Shown: positions 1 to 6,741 of the stretch, in pieces
Layout of the letters: the number at the start of each line of letters is the position of its first letter
Numbering within the stretch: position 1 is the stretch's first letter
Source: Betaproteobacteria bacterium
Lineage (GTDB): Bacteria > Pseudomonadota > Gammaproteobacteria > Burkholderiales > SG8-41
Assembly (NCBI GenBank): GCA_021732805.1
Contig: JAKFUJ010000136.1
Coordinates: 1 to 10,107, forward strand
Direction of reading: 5' to 3'
DNA: 10,107 nt
Translations under genes and position numbers: made by a program
Notes under the pieces: model-generated
Told to the model about the DNA's origin: nothing
The model's input: only the letters and a program-made list of their open reading frames with translations
The model's database searches: none

Positions 1-139
1 CCATCAACCCCAAGGATTCCGGTTTTGCCAGATCAAAATCAGTGCGCTTGGGAATGATGACCTGTCCCAATGGAAGCAGTGATCGTGCCAGTTCCCAACC
101 CACCTGGCCCGTCGAACCGGTCAGCAAAATGGTGGTCAC
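1..139 (-). CDS. rfbD: dTDP-4-dehydrorhamnose reductase, N-terminal fragment (cut by window edge)
   Basis: Only the first 46 codons are in the window; the rest lies to the left. RmlD reduces dTDP-4-dehydro-L-rhamnose to dTDP-L-rhamnose with NAD(P)H, the last step of the pathway, in the cytoplasm. The visible N-terminus has the Rossmann-fold nucleotide-binding signature of the family: a hydrophobic strand (TTILLTG) then GSTGQVGWEL at residues 8-17, and the characteristic acidic stretch TDFDL at residues 33-37. The start is read as GTG at 139-137. It overlaps the TGA stop of rmlC by four bases (GTGA), which implies translational coupling and explains the lack of a clear ribosome binding site. 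The adjacent rmlC supports the call. Confidence is high for the family even though the fragment is short. Confidence 0.9.
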   Translation of the reverse strand, partial: MTTILLTGSTGQVGWELARSLLPLGQVIIPKRTDFDLAKPESLGLM

Positions 140-681
140 GGAAATACGGTGGCCCGGGAGAATGGCAATCCACTGGCATCCTTGGCGGAAAGCAGGGGTT
201 CTCCATCCAGCGGCCAGCGGATGCCGATTTGCGGGTCATTCCAGAGAATGCACCGCTCATGCTGCGGGGCATAATAATCCGTCGTTTTGTACAACACTTC
301 GGCGTAATCCGACAGGACCTGGAAGCCATGGGCAAACCCGACCGGTATCCACATCTGCTTCTTGTTCTCGGCTGAAAGGTTGTTGGCTACCCAGTGTCCG
401 AAAGTCGGCGAGTTGCGGCGGACGTCCACAGCGACGTCAAACACTTCGCCCGACACTACGCGGACCAGTTTGCCCTGCGGCTGCACGATCTGGTAATGCA
501 GGCCGCGCAGCACGTTGCGGGCCGAACGTGAGTGATTGTCCTGCATGATCGGCGGTTTGATCCCGGTCAGGCGTTCGAATTCGCGCGCATTGAAGCTTTC
601 GAAAAAGAAACCGCGGGCATCACCAAACACGGAAGGTTCAATGACCAGTACATCGGGAATGGCAGTCGGAATGATTTTCAT
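136..681 (-). CDS. rfbC: dTDP-4-dehydrorhamnose 3,5-epimerase (RmlC)
   Basis: Cupin-fold cytoplasmic enzyme that epimerises dTDP-4-dehydro-6-deoxy-D-glucose at C3 and C5, giving the substrate of RmlD. At 181 residues it is normal length for the family. Hallmarks are visible in order: FGDARGFFFES (19-29), DNHSRS (48-53), NVLRGLHYQ (56-64) with the predicted catalytic base His62, QGKLVRV (69-75), DVAVDVRR (82-89), GFAHGF (115-120), YKTTDYY (131-137) with the predicted catalytic Tyr131, WND (147-149), and Asp168, which fits the aspartate that pairs with the catalytic His. The ATG is preceded by an AGGG ribosome binding site. The gene follows epsI by 27 bp and overlaps rmlD by four bases, so the three are probably co-transcribed. 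RmlA and RmlB are not in the window. The product is likely used for rhamnose-containing exopolysaccharide or LPS. Confidence 0.97.
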   Translation of the reverse strand: MKIIPTAIPDVLVIEPSVFGDARGFFFESFNAREFERLTGIKPPIMQDNHSRSARNVLRGLHYQIVQPQGKLVRVVSGEVFDVAVDVRRNSPTFGHWVANNLSAENKKQMWIPVGFAHGFQVLSDYAEVLYKTTDYYAPQHERCILWNDPQIGIRWPLDGEPLLSAKDASGLPFSRATVFP

Positions 682-708
682 CTGAATCGCCCTGGAATAC
701 CCGGTCAG

Positions 709-1389
709 TCAGGCGCCGCCAACTCCACTCAGACGTTTACGGTCGCCCGGCGGAATGGCCTGCAGCAACTGGTTGACGAATTGATCCTGCATCTGGTTGG
801 CGCGCGCCTGGTTGCCGTCGATCGAGGAAATGCGGAACAGCAGGCCGTCCGGAATTTGCCCGGTGAGGCCGTAACGCAGATCGACCAGTCGTTTCTGCAG
901 CTTGTTTTTTACTGCTTCGTCACCGACTGTGAACCAGTAAGTGACCGGCTCCTGACGCGAACCCAGTGTGGTGTACAGGCGTTGCGCGGGAATGTCGCCA
1001 AAAGGGGTCGTCAGGGGGGCAGCTTCATTGCTGTGCAGCGTGAATCCCTGCGCCGGATAACAGACTTCCGGCTTGTGCGCCTGCAGTGCACCTCGCTGAT
1101 CCGAACCATAGGCCAGCGAGAGCATGACGCGATAACCCTGATCGTTCACATATATGCGCGACAAAATCTGGCTGTAGAGCTTGTCCAGCAATGCCTGAGT
1201 CTGGGGATTGACCACCTGCATGCCGGTTTGGGGTTGTTCGCGCCAGTCGCCAAACTGTTTCGGGATCATGGTCTCCAGCGAGATCGCGGACAAATCTGCA
1301 ACCCTCTGAGCCGGACGCAGGACGATGGCGCCCACGCTTGCGGAAAACATCAGGGCGGCCATCAGTAAGGCGATGCGATTCGAAAACAT
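709..1389 (-). CDS. epsI: exosortase-associated EpsI-family protein
   Basis: A 226-residue protein of the EpsI family (DUF3485), found with exosortases in bacteria that make PEP-CTERM proteins and exopolysaccharide. Its exact biochemical role is not established. Residues 7-24 form a single hydrophobic segment that should act as an uncleaved membrane anchor, with the rest in the periplasm. The diagnostic motif HKPEVCYPAQG lies at residues 105-115 and contains the conserved His105 and Cys110; it is followed by the family-typical YWFTVGD (151-157) and GLLFRISS (182-189). The start ATG is preceded by a good GAGGG ribosome binding site. Usually an exosortase gene sits directly upstream or is fused; here the upstream neighbour is a 384-bp gap and then gspN, so the partner exosortase must be encoded elsewhere. 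It is followed by rmlC and rmlD, which fits the edge of an exopolysaccharide locus. Confidence 0.92.
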   Translation of the reverse strand: MFSNRIALLMAALMFSASVGAIVLRPAQRVADLSAISLETMIPKQFGDWREQPQTGMQVVNPQTQALLDKLYSQILSRIYVNDQGYRVMLSLAYGSDQRGALQAHKPEVCYPAQGFTLHSNEAAPLTTPFGDIPAQRLYTTLGSRQEPVTYWFTVGDEAVKNKLQKRLVDLRYGLTGQIPDGLLFRISSIDGNQARANQMQDQFVNQLLQAIPPGDRKRLSGVGGA

Positions 1390-1567
1390 GAGTACCCTCA
1401 GTTAATTCAGATGTCACTTGCGATGTCGCGACGCCAGCTGTCGGTGGAGGCAGGGTCTGTGATGCGGATATTTTCGCATAGCCACACTGCCTGATGGCGT
1501 TATTCCAGGCACGGTTGCCATGACGGTGCTCGCGAGGCAAACAACTCACTTGCACACTATCACAAGT

Positions 1568-1596
1568 TATAAAATCAATGACATGGGAGGCATCAA
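1568..1596 (-). promoter_or_regulatory. weak sigma-70-like promoter candidate for epsI
   Basis: Reading the minus strand, TTGATG (1596-1591) is followed after 17 bp by TTTATA (1573-1568). Both hexamers are imperfect matches to the consensus, but the spacing is ideal. Initiation here would give a leader of roughly 170-180 nt before the epsI ATG. The tandem repeat at 1604-1640 ends about 8 bp upstream of the -35 hexamer, where an activator would bind. Purely by eye. Confidence 0.25.
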
Positions 1597-1603
1597 CTAA
1601 AAA

Positions 1604-1640
1604 CAGGCGATGATCAATTGATCCAGGCGCTGATCGACTG
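1604..1640. repeat. 17-bp imperfect tandem direct repeat, 20-bp period
   Basis: Copy 1 at 1604-1620 reads CAGGCGATGATCAATTG and copy 2 at 1624-1640 reads CAGGCGCTGATCGACTG; 14 of 17 positions match. The period of 20 bp is close to two helical turns, so both copies face the same side of the DNA. The junction also creates a perfect 12-bp palindrome, GATCAATTGATC (1612-1623). I found no further copy at the same spacing on either side. This looks like a tandem binding site for a regulator of epsI, but the regulator is unknown. Confidence 0.5.
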
Positions 1641-1773
1641 TGATGTAACTATTGCCGGGAAACGATGCCATGGTTCTGCGGGATGAGAGTGTGACAATCC
1701 TGTAAAAAATACACGGTTCATATAGATGCAACAGCGCGTCTAAAAATAATTTCTTATTAATCAATTAGTTAGA

Positions 1774-2532
1774 TCATTTTATCTGGATTTCAAAATTTCC
1801 CGGGCTGCGTTCGACCGTGAACAGGCGCAACAAAGGGGTGAGTTGCTGCTGCAGTGAAGCGGGAACGCGCGCCGTTCCGCTAAATGCAGAAGCTGTGGCT
1901 GTCCATGTACCTTGGCCATCAATCTGCAGCGGTCCCTGCAGTGTCCGCATGGTTGTGCTGACAGTGCCGTCATTGGCCGTGAAATTCAGTTCATAGTCAC
2001 CCAGCGGTGAGACCGTGGTCAGTGCCGAGCCTGCGTTGCGCCACTGCAGCACGCCGTTGCCCTGAATCAGGTTTCGTCCAATGACAAGACGCGGGATGTG
2101 CAATGACAACTCGCCATCAGGTTGAAGCGGTGCAATTCTGGGTTCAATCAAGCCCAGGACTGACGCCGGCAGGGAAATATCGGCGTTGGTCAATTCGATT
2201 CGGGAGAAACCGACAGTCAACGGAACGAGCCGGCCTTCCGATCCCAGCTCAATGGCGAAGCCGAGTTGTCCGCGCAGCAATGACGATGGTTGAAAACGCC
2301 ACGTCAGGTTGTGCGCGCTGCCGATCCGCCGGCCTTTTTCACGGATCTCCAGCTGCCCTGATCCCGACCATACGCTGCCGCGTGTTTCGGCCAGCCTGAT
2401 GATGCCGCGTGTCGCATGATCCATCCGGGCATCGATCAGCGTGGCCGGCAGGATGATGATGAGCCCCAAAGCATAGGCTGCGATTCCTGAAGCGCAGATT
2501 TTGATTGCCCGTCCGGGCGCCAACCAGCGCAT
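1774..2532 (-). CDS. gspN: type II secretion system protein N
   Basis: Bitopic inner-membrane accessory protein of the type II secretion platform; it is present in only some systems and its role is poorly defined. The 252-residue reading uses the ATG at 2532, which shares one base with the TAA stop of gspM (TAATG). A longer in-frame reading exists upstream, but that extra part (39 residues) is gspM sequence in another frame and is His/Arg-rich without character. A transmembrane helix spans about residues 10-30 (AIKICASGIAAYALGLIIIL). It is followed by the family-typical ETRGSVWSGSGQL (49-61) and a long beta-rich periplasmic region ending in the LQQQLTPLLRLF segment. Last gene of the gspG-N operon. 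It is the least conserved Gsp protein, so identification rests on both the motif and position. Confidence 0.88.
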   Translation of the reverse strand: MRWLAPGRAIKICASGIAAYALGLIIILPATLIDARMDHATRGIIRLAETRGSVWSGSGQLEIREKGRRIGSAHNLTWRFQPSSLLRGQLGFAIELGSEGRLVPLTVGFSRIELTNADISLPASVLGLIEPRIAPLQPDGELSLHIPRLVIGRNLIQGNGVLQWRNAGSALTTVSPLGDYELNFTANDGTVSTTMRTLQGPLQIDGQGTWTATASAFSGTARVPASLQQQLTPLLRLFTVERSPGNFEIQIK

Positions 2533-3026
2533 TACCGGCTTTGGTCCCGTACGAGCATGGCGGTGATGCTGACGAGTCCCGTGGTGGACAGAGCCTCGAT
2601 ACGGCAAGTCTCGATGCGAACCCGCTGCGTTTGCATTGCCTGCACCCATTCCAGCCAGTCCGTGAAAACAGCAGAACCGAATGTCACACGCACGCGTTGC
2701 GTGTCCTGCACATCAAGCTTGAGCAGGGACTGCGACAGGCCTGCGGTATCAATCTGCGACTGTACCAGGGTGCGCAGATCGGTGTCTGCCGGGGGGAGGG
2801 CGGGTGCAGCCAGCAGTTTTGCATGTTCCACCGACTGCTGTTCCATCTGAAGCGTCTGGGACTGCAGTGTTGTGACGGCTGCTGTCAGTCTGGTACGCGC
2901 CTGCATTGCAGACTGTACCAGCCAAACATAGAGCACTGTGGCGACGAACGCCGCCATCACAATCATGGCAAGCCGTTCCGCGGGGGAACGTGCTTTCCAG
3001 AGACCGTGCAAACGGGCTGCAGTCAT
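2532..3026 (-). CDS. gspM: type II secretion system protein M
   Basis: Inner-membrane platform protein that binds GspL and helps couple the cytoplasmic ATPase to pseudopilus growth. It has 164 residues, normal for the family. The layout is typical: a short basic cytoplasmic tail with the common SPAER segment (14-18), one transmembrane helix (about 19-39), a coiled-coil-prone stretch rich in Gln and Glu (about 44-70), then a small ferredoxin-like periplasmic domain in the C-terminal half (about 80-160). The start ATG overlaps the gspL stop by four bases (ATGA) and the stop overlaps the gspN start (TAATG). Sequence conservation in this family is low; the fold layout and position between gspL and gspN make the call secure. 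Confidence 0.92.
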   Translation of the reverse strand: MTAARLHGLWKARSPAERLAMIVMAAFVATVLYVWLVQSAMQARTRLTAAVTTLQSQTLQMEQQSVEHAKLLAAPALPPADTDLRTLVQSQIDTAGLSQSLLKLDVQDTQRVRVTFGSAVFTDWLEWVQAMQTQRVRIETCRIEALSTTGLVSITAMLVRDQSR

Positions 3027-4234
3027 GGCGCCCGTGCAGTGATGATCACTGCTCCGCTTCCGGGGCTTGACCGGGCCGGGGGCGGGTCGACGCGCAGGCC
3101 CGACTGCTGCAGGCCGCTCACGATGCGGCGTATTGCCGTCTCATCCATCGCCGCCAGCTCGATCGTCACCCGTTGGTTTTCATAGGAGACCGTGCGTACG
3201 CTGCCTGCCGGCAGTTTGTCCAGTGCGGCTCCGGTTTTGTCCATCATCGGCAGAAAATCGCCGCTGTCAGGCTGGCCGCCGGCATGGCGTGCTTCGGCCA
3301 GTTTGCGACGCATCTGCAGCGCCGGATCGACCACGGCAACTGCGTCCGGAAAAATTGCACGAAAACGGGTCTCCATGCCATGGCGCAAGTTTCGCTGTTC
3401 AGTGGCGAGCGACGCCCAGTCGATGACCAGCGCGGCTGCATGAATCATCAATGCCGCGCCCGCGATCCAGGCTGCAGGACGCAGCCGCCTGATCATTCCG
3501 GAATGGGCGCGCCAGCGCCGGCGCTCGTGCGCCAGAACGACTCCGGCGTCCGGCTTCGCGCTCCACCAGTTCCACCGTCCCGCAGATCGCAATGCGACAC
3601 CCAGTTCCTTTTGCCATGCTGCGATATCCGGTGCCATGTCCGGTGCGCTTGCATATATTGCGATCGAAGCCGGCAGCACGCTGCTCTTCCGGGCTTCATC
3701 GAGCATCAGCTTTAACGACAACGGCGGTTGCCGGTGGTCTCCGCCATCGGTTACAACACCCTCAAGCTGTCCGGTGCGGACATATCCCTCACTGCCGTTC
3801 CAGGCGAGACTCCATTCATTGTGTGCCCGGGGGAGCAGGAACATCTCGCAGTGCACTTCGTAATTGCCGATGCCGGCGGCGGCCAGTGCATCACGCCAGC
3901 GCTGCATGCCCGGTTTGTCAACCACCGCGAGTACGTCCTGATCGCCGGCCGTTCCCAGCCAGATCACCTGGTTGGCATCGGGTTCGCTCGCAGTCTGTTC
4001 TTCGACCGCAAAGGCGAGCGTGGATCCGGCGACGCGGACTGCATTCGCCGGCAGACGGGTTTTTACAATCAATACCTGGTCCGCGGGCAGCACCAGCTGG
4101 ATGCGTTCGGCGTGGACAGGCAGATCAGACAGGCTGCCTTCACCCATGACCGGTTCACGGCCATCACTGATCAGCGCCCAGCGGCAACGCTCAGGTGCAG
4201 ACGCAAGCGAAACATGAATGCGCAGCAGGCTCAT
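3023..4234 (-). CDS. gspL: type II secretion system protein L
   Basis: Inner-membrane protein whose cytoplasmic actin-like domain recruits the ATPase GspE and whose periplasmic domain pairs with GspM. I place the start at the ATG at 4234, giving 403 residues beginning MSLLRIHVSL, because it makes the same four-base ATGA overlap with the gspK stop seen at the other junctions; a reading ten codons longer is possible but less likely. Residues about 1-235 form the cytoplasmic domain, with the family-typical LVLPADQVLIVKTRLP strand region (48-63) and AFAVEEQ (74-80). One transmembrane helix spans about residues 254-274. The periplasmic part ends in a ferredoxin-like domain around residues 340-400 (VRTVSYENQRVTIEL). 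Confidence 0.94.
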   Translation of the reverse strand: MSLLRIHVSLASAPERCRWALISDGREPVMGEGSLSDLPVHAERIQLVLPADQVLIVKTRLPANAVRVAGSTLAFAVEEQTASEPDANQVIWLGTAGDQDVLAVVDKPGMQRWRDALAAAGIGNYEVHCEMFLLPRAHNEWSLAWNGSEGYVRTGQLEGVVTDGGDHRQPPLSLKLMLDEARKSSVLPASIAIYASAPDMAPDIAAWQKELGVALRSAGRWNWWSAKPDAGVVLAHERRRWRAHSGMIRRLRPAAWIAGAALMIHAAALVIDWASLATEQRNLRHGMETRFRAIFPDAVAVVDPALQMRRKLAEARHAGGQPDSGDFLPMMDKTGAALDKLPAGSVRTVSYENQRVTIELAAMDETAIRRIVSGLQQSGLRVDPPPARSSPGSGAVIITARAP

Positions 4235-5166
4235 AGAATCTGCAGCCAGACGATGGTCGGCCATCCGGCGCCCTGGCGCGCGAGCAGCACCGTTCCGTTG
4301 GCTTCCGAACTGCCGATGATGGCGCGGATCCGCGCCATGAAATATTCGCTGCTCACGGCGATGTCCTCATCGGCAAATTGGGCATCACGCGGCAGCATGC
4401 GGCGAAAGTCGGAGCTGTCACGGGCGTAGCTGCGATCCCGCTGGCCGACCACGGAGCGGGCTTCAGACAGACTCAGGCCACTGACGACCGCGGCCAGCAC
4501 TTCCGCGGAGGCGGTATTGACATTGACCGGTGTGAAACGCGGCAGTGCAGTTACGTGAGGGGCCAGCCGTGCGCGCACTTCGTCATCGAATCCGCTGACC
4601 AGCGCCAGTTCCGAGATGTCGGTTAACGGTCGATTGGCGGCAAGATAAGGTGTGGCCAGCGCAAGATAATAGGCATCTTCCGCTCCGCCCCGGGGCTGCA
4701 GTTCACCGTCCGCGTCCAGCCAGTCCGCCAGCGCGCCGGCCAGCGAGACGGGCAGCCCCAGTATCGACAGCAGGTGCTGGAAATGGGTAAATTGCAGTGG
4801 ATTGATTTGCCCGTTTTTAACCAGATTGTTGAGGTTGTAGCGCCCCTGCTGATCCTCAATATAGCCCGCAAGTTTGCCGTTTTCGACCGTCATCGCCGGC
4901 AGCCGCAATGCCCAGGGCTCTCCCAGATGATCGACGTTGCTGATGCGCCGGTCATCACTCAGAACCGCACGGGCCCAGTCTGCACCGGCCTTGGCGACCT
5001 GCTGTGCCTGCATGCGGTTGATCGAAAGTTCGCTTTGACGCGCCCAGATGTTTTGCGACAACATCATCGCAGTCGCCGCGATTGCTGCCAGCGCGGCGAT
5101 TCCCATTGCCAGCACGACCGCCACGCCGCGCTGATGTTTTGCCATGTACCGGATGTTCGTGTTCAT
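4231..5166 (-). CDS. gspK: type II secretion minor pseudopilin K
   Basis: Largest minor pseudopilin (311 residues as read), thought to cap the tip of the pseudopilus with GspI and GspJ. The prepilin peptidase site is HQRG|VAVVLAM. As usual for GspK, the fifth residue of the mature protein is not Glu (it is Leu). The hydrophobic helix follows (about 15-37). The large globular domain carries family-typical segments: DQQGRYNLNNL (about 105-115), ALADWLDADGE (about 144-154), and VNVNTASAEVLAA (about 224-236), which resembles a helix-hairpin-helix. The start at 5166 overlaps the gspJ stop by four bases (ATGA). A second ATG seven codons later (5145) would leave a more usual leader of seven residues and could be the real start; neither has a strong ribosome binding site. 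Confidence 0.95.
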   Translation of the reverse strand: MNTNIRYMAKHQRGVAVVLAMGIAALAAIAATAMMLSQNIWARQSELSINRMQAQQVAKAGADWARAVLSDDRRISNVDHLGEPWALRLPAMTVENGKLAGYIEDQQGRYNLNNLVKNGQINPLQFTHFQHLLSILGLPVSLAGALADWLDADGELQPRGGAEDAYYLALATPYLAANRPLTDISELALVSGFDDEVRARLAPHVTALPRFTPVNVNTASAEVLAAVVSGLSLSEARSVVGQRDRSYARDSSDFRRMLPRDAQFADEDIAVSSEYFMARIRAIIGSSEANGTVLLARQGAGWPTIVWLQIL

Positions 5167-5756
5167 GACGCCAGCGCAAACACACGTACAATTTCTTCGC
5201 CACTGGCGAGCACGAGATGCAGCCGCACGGCCCGGGGCAGCATTGCGCTGGTTTCGCCGGCCGGCCAGCTATCGGTCCACGCCAGACCGGCATCCAGATA
5301 ATGTATTTCAAACCATTTGACTCCGCTCAGCACCGGGTAGCGCGCGACGGCGGCACTGGTCGCAATGTCCAGTCCCGGCCACAGCCATAATTCGATCTGT
5401 CCCTGTTCGTTCAGCTGGTAGGCAAGCCGGCGCGCGACATCCACATTTTCTGCCCCGGCAAACCGGCTGAACTCGATTTGCGGTCCGGATATTCCGCGGG
5501 GCTGGCCACGCCACGCCGGGGCGGCACCGGAGACGGTTCGTGTGGGTCGCGGCGCTGCGAGGGAGGCATCGCGCTCGAAACGGTCGAGAAATGCCGCCAC
5601 ACGCCGCCATTTTTCGGATTCATGCTTCACGTGTTCACGTGTATCCAGCACGGTGTTCAGGCCGCGATAGGACATCAAGCCGAGCAGCGACAGGATCAAC
5701 AGGGCTGCGAGCAGCTCAATCAGCGTAAAACCACGTTCAGGCGGCAGCGGTTTCAT
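5163..5756 (-). CDS. gspJ: type II secretion minor pseudopilin J
   Basis: Minor pseudopilin of 197 residues that assembles with GspI and GspK at the pseudopilus tip. It has a short basic leader ending in the type IV prepilin site PPERG|FTLIELLAALLIL, with the conserved Glu at position 5 of the mature protein (residue 14) and a hydrophobic helix to about residue 30. The family-typical YRGLNTVLDTRE segment follows (30-41), then ERDASLAAPRP (60-70). The C-terminal half is beta-rich, as expected. The start overlaps the gspI stop by four bases (ATGA), and the end overlaps gspK in the same way. It needs processing by the prepilin peptidase GspO/PilD, which is not in the window. Confidence 0.95.
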   Translation of the reverse strand: MKPLPPERGFTLIELLAALLILSLLGLMSYRGLNTVLDTREHVKHESEKWRRVAAFLDRFERDASLAAPRPTRTVSGAAPAWRGQPRGISGPQIEFSRFAGAENVDVARRLAYQLNEQGQIELWLWPGLDIATSAAVARYPVLSGVKWFEIHYLDAGLAWTDSWPAGETSAMLPRAVRLHLVLASGEEIVRVFALAS

Positions 5757-6148
5757 CGGGCAGCCCGCGGCGGCAATACGATAAATCCCGCAAGGTGCGC
5801 CAGGGAGCGCGATTCATCGGGCGGCCGGTGTACGAAAATGTCCACCCGGCGGAATGCAGGATTGGGCGTGGCGGTGATTTCTTCACGCCAGCTGAATTCA
5901 ACCCCGCCCTGGCGCGTATTGCCGCGGCGTATTCCCAGCGGCAGCCACTCTTCGCGTGCGCGGTATTCTGCAAGCTGATTTTCTGCGACCCATCCGGCCA
6001 GCAGGCGTGAGCGCAATTCATCCACACTGTTTGTGCCCTGGCCCGCAGCCCGCATGGCCGCCAGCAGGGCGATCGACACGATGCTCAGGGCCACCAGTAC
6101 TTCGATCAGCGTGAATCCCGCCCGGTTATTGCTGCGCAGGTTCGCCAT
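5753..6148 (-). CDS. gspI: type II secretion minor pseudopilin I
   Basis: Small minor pseudopilin, part of the GspI-J-K tip complex. I take the ATG at 6148 as the start, giving 131 residues, normal for the family, and an 11-residue leader ending at NNRAG|FTLIEVLVALSI with the conserved Glu at mature position 5 (residue 16). In-frame ATGs further upstream (up to 6220) would give leaders of over 20 residues and a much longer overlap with gspH, and none has a good ribosome binding site. Even with the chosen start, the gene overlaps the end of gspH by 23 bp. The ELRSRLLAGWVAENQLAEYR region (about 44-63) is typical of GspI. The stop overlaps the gspJ start by four bases. Confidence 0.93.
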   Translation of the reverse strand: MANLRSNNRAGFTLIEVLVALSIVSIALLAAMRAAGQGTNSVDELRSRLLAGWVAENQLAEYRAREEWLPLGIRRGNTRQGGVEFSWREEITATPNPAFRRVDIFVHRPPDESRSLAHLAGFIVLPPRAAR

Positions 6149-6722
6149 TTGCACTTTTTGGACCTGACCATGGTTGCGCATCGCCAAAGGGGGAAGCGGC
6201 AACGGATATGCGTTCATCACCGAGGGTCATGGCGATGGTGTAGGCCAGTGGCAGGCCGTCCGGCCTGAAATCCAGGCGCATGGCGTTCAGCCGCTGCTGC
6301 GCTTCGACACGGAAATCGGCAATCACCATTCCGTCCGGCATGGCACGGGGGCGCAAAAGATCACCGCTGTCGTCGATCTCGAGCCAGCCGCCTTCTTCAT
6401 GTGCGCGCCAGAAACGGTAGCCGGAGTTTTCCGCCGTCCAGCGTACGGGTTTTCCGGTCAACCGGGATTCATCGGCTGCAAGGTTCAGCAGATGCGCGAG
6501 ACGGTCTGCCTCAACGCCGAGCATGGCGCGTGCATCGGGTTTCACAACTGCGCTGATCAATCCAAGGCACAGCCCCATGATGAGGATGACCATCAGCATT
6601 TCCAGAAGCGTGAATCCGGCGTCACGGCCCCGGCAGCAAAAATTGCCGGGTTCGGAAGGCGGCGGTTGTTTCCGGTGCCGGCACCAGTCCGGAAATGTTT
6701 TCGAAAGCCGGTATGGATTCAT
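6126..6722 (-). CDS. gspH: type II secretion minor pseudopilin H, with long leader
   Basis: Minor pseudopilin that sits between the GspI-J-K tip and the GspG shaft. The prepilin site is RDAG|FTLLEMLMVILIMG, with Glu at mature position 5. The first ATG in frame after gspG is at 6722, giving 198 residues and a 36-residue leader, far longer than the usual 5-12. I read each leader codon and found no ATG, GTG or TTG nearer the cleavage site. The leader holds three cysteines (Cys14, Cys29, Cys30) and many basic residues. A GGAG motif lies about 10 nt before the ATG, and gspG ends 19 bp upstream. The mature part has the expected beta-rich C-domain, with ADRLAHLLNLAADESRLTGK typical of GspH, and ends in a Gly/Ala/Gln-rich tail that overlaps gspI. 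Confidence 0.92.
   Translation of the reverse strand: MNPYRLSKTFPDWCRHRKQPPPSEPGNFCCRGRDAGFTLLEMLMVILIMGLCLGLISAVVKPDARAMLGVEADRLAHLLNLAADESRLTGKPVRWTAENSGYRFWRAHEEGGWLEIDDSGDLLRPRAMPDGMVIADFRVEAQQRLNAMRLDFRPDGLPLAYTIAMTLGDERISVAASPFGDAQPWSGPKSANGEPAQQ
6629..6650. repeat. inverted repeat inside the GspH leader codons
   Basis: CCCGGCA (6629-6635) and TGCCGGG (6644-6650) are perfect inverted repeats of 7 bp separated by an 8-nt A/T-rich loop. On the gspH mRNA this makes a GC-rich hairpin covering the end of the unusual leader, just before the prepilin cleavage site. It may simply reflect codon use, but it coincides with the anomalous leader. Confidence 0.5.
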
Positions 6723-6741
6723 CAGTGGATGACTCCAATGC

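Larger units (their letters stand above)
1390..1773. other. 384-bp non-coding region between gspN and epsI
   Basis: No convincing gene on either strand. The part next to gspN (about 1690-1790) is AT-rich compared with the surrounding coding DNA. The middle holds a 17-bp imperfect tandem repeat (1604-1640) and, just downstream in the epsI direction, a weak sigma-70-like promoter. The part nearest epsI is plain apart from the GAGGG ribosome binding site before its ATG. No strong intrinsic terminator follows gspN, so read-through from the secretion operon into epsI cannot be excluded. The size and content suggest a regulated promoter for epsI-rmlC-rmlD. Confidence 0.6.

Noticed and set aside
532..1368. 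278-codon plus-strand open frame antisense to epsI and the start of rmlC
   Set aside because: It lies wholly opposite two well-supported genes, has no recognisable motif or ribosome binding site, and its translation is compositionally like a shadow of GC-rich codons.
1500..1525. Possible sigma-54 promoter (GGCA...TTGC-like bases) upstream of epsI
   Set aside because: On neither strand are the GG and GC elements separated by the required 10 bp.
1741..1758. AATAA-GAAA-TTATT hairpin followed by T residues after gspN (minus strand)
   Set aside because: The stem is only five A-T pairs, too weak to call an intrinsic terminator.
2533..2649. 39-residue N-terminal extension of gspN
   Set aside because: It overlaps gspM entirely, is His/Arg-rich without a membrane or signal character, and the ATG at 2532 gives the TAATG junction and family-like N-terminus.
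3728..4429. 233-codon plus-strand open frame antisense to gspL and gspK
   Set aside because: Shadow of gspL/gspK codon structure with no domain signature; long antisense frames recur through the gsp operon.
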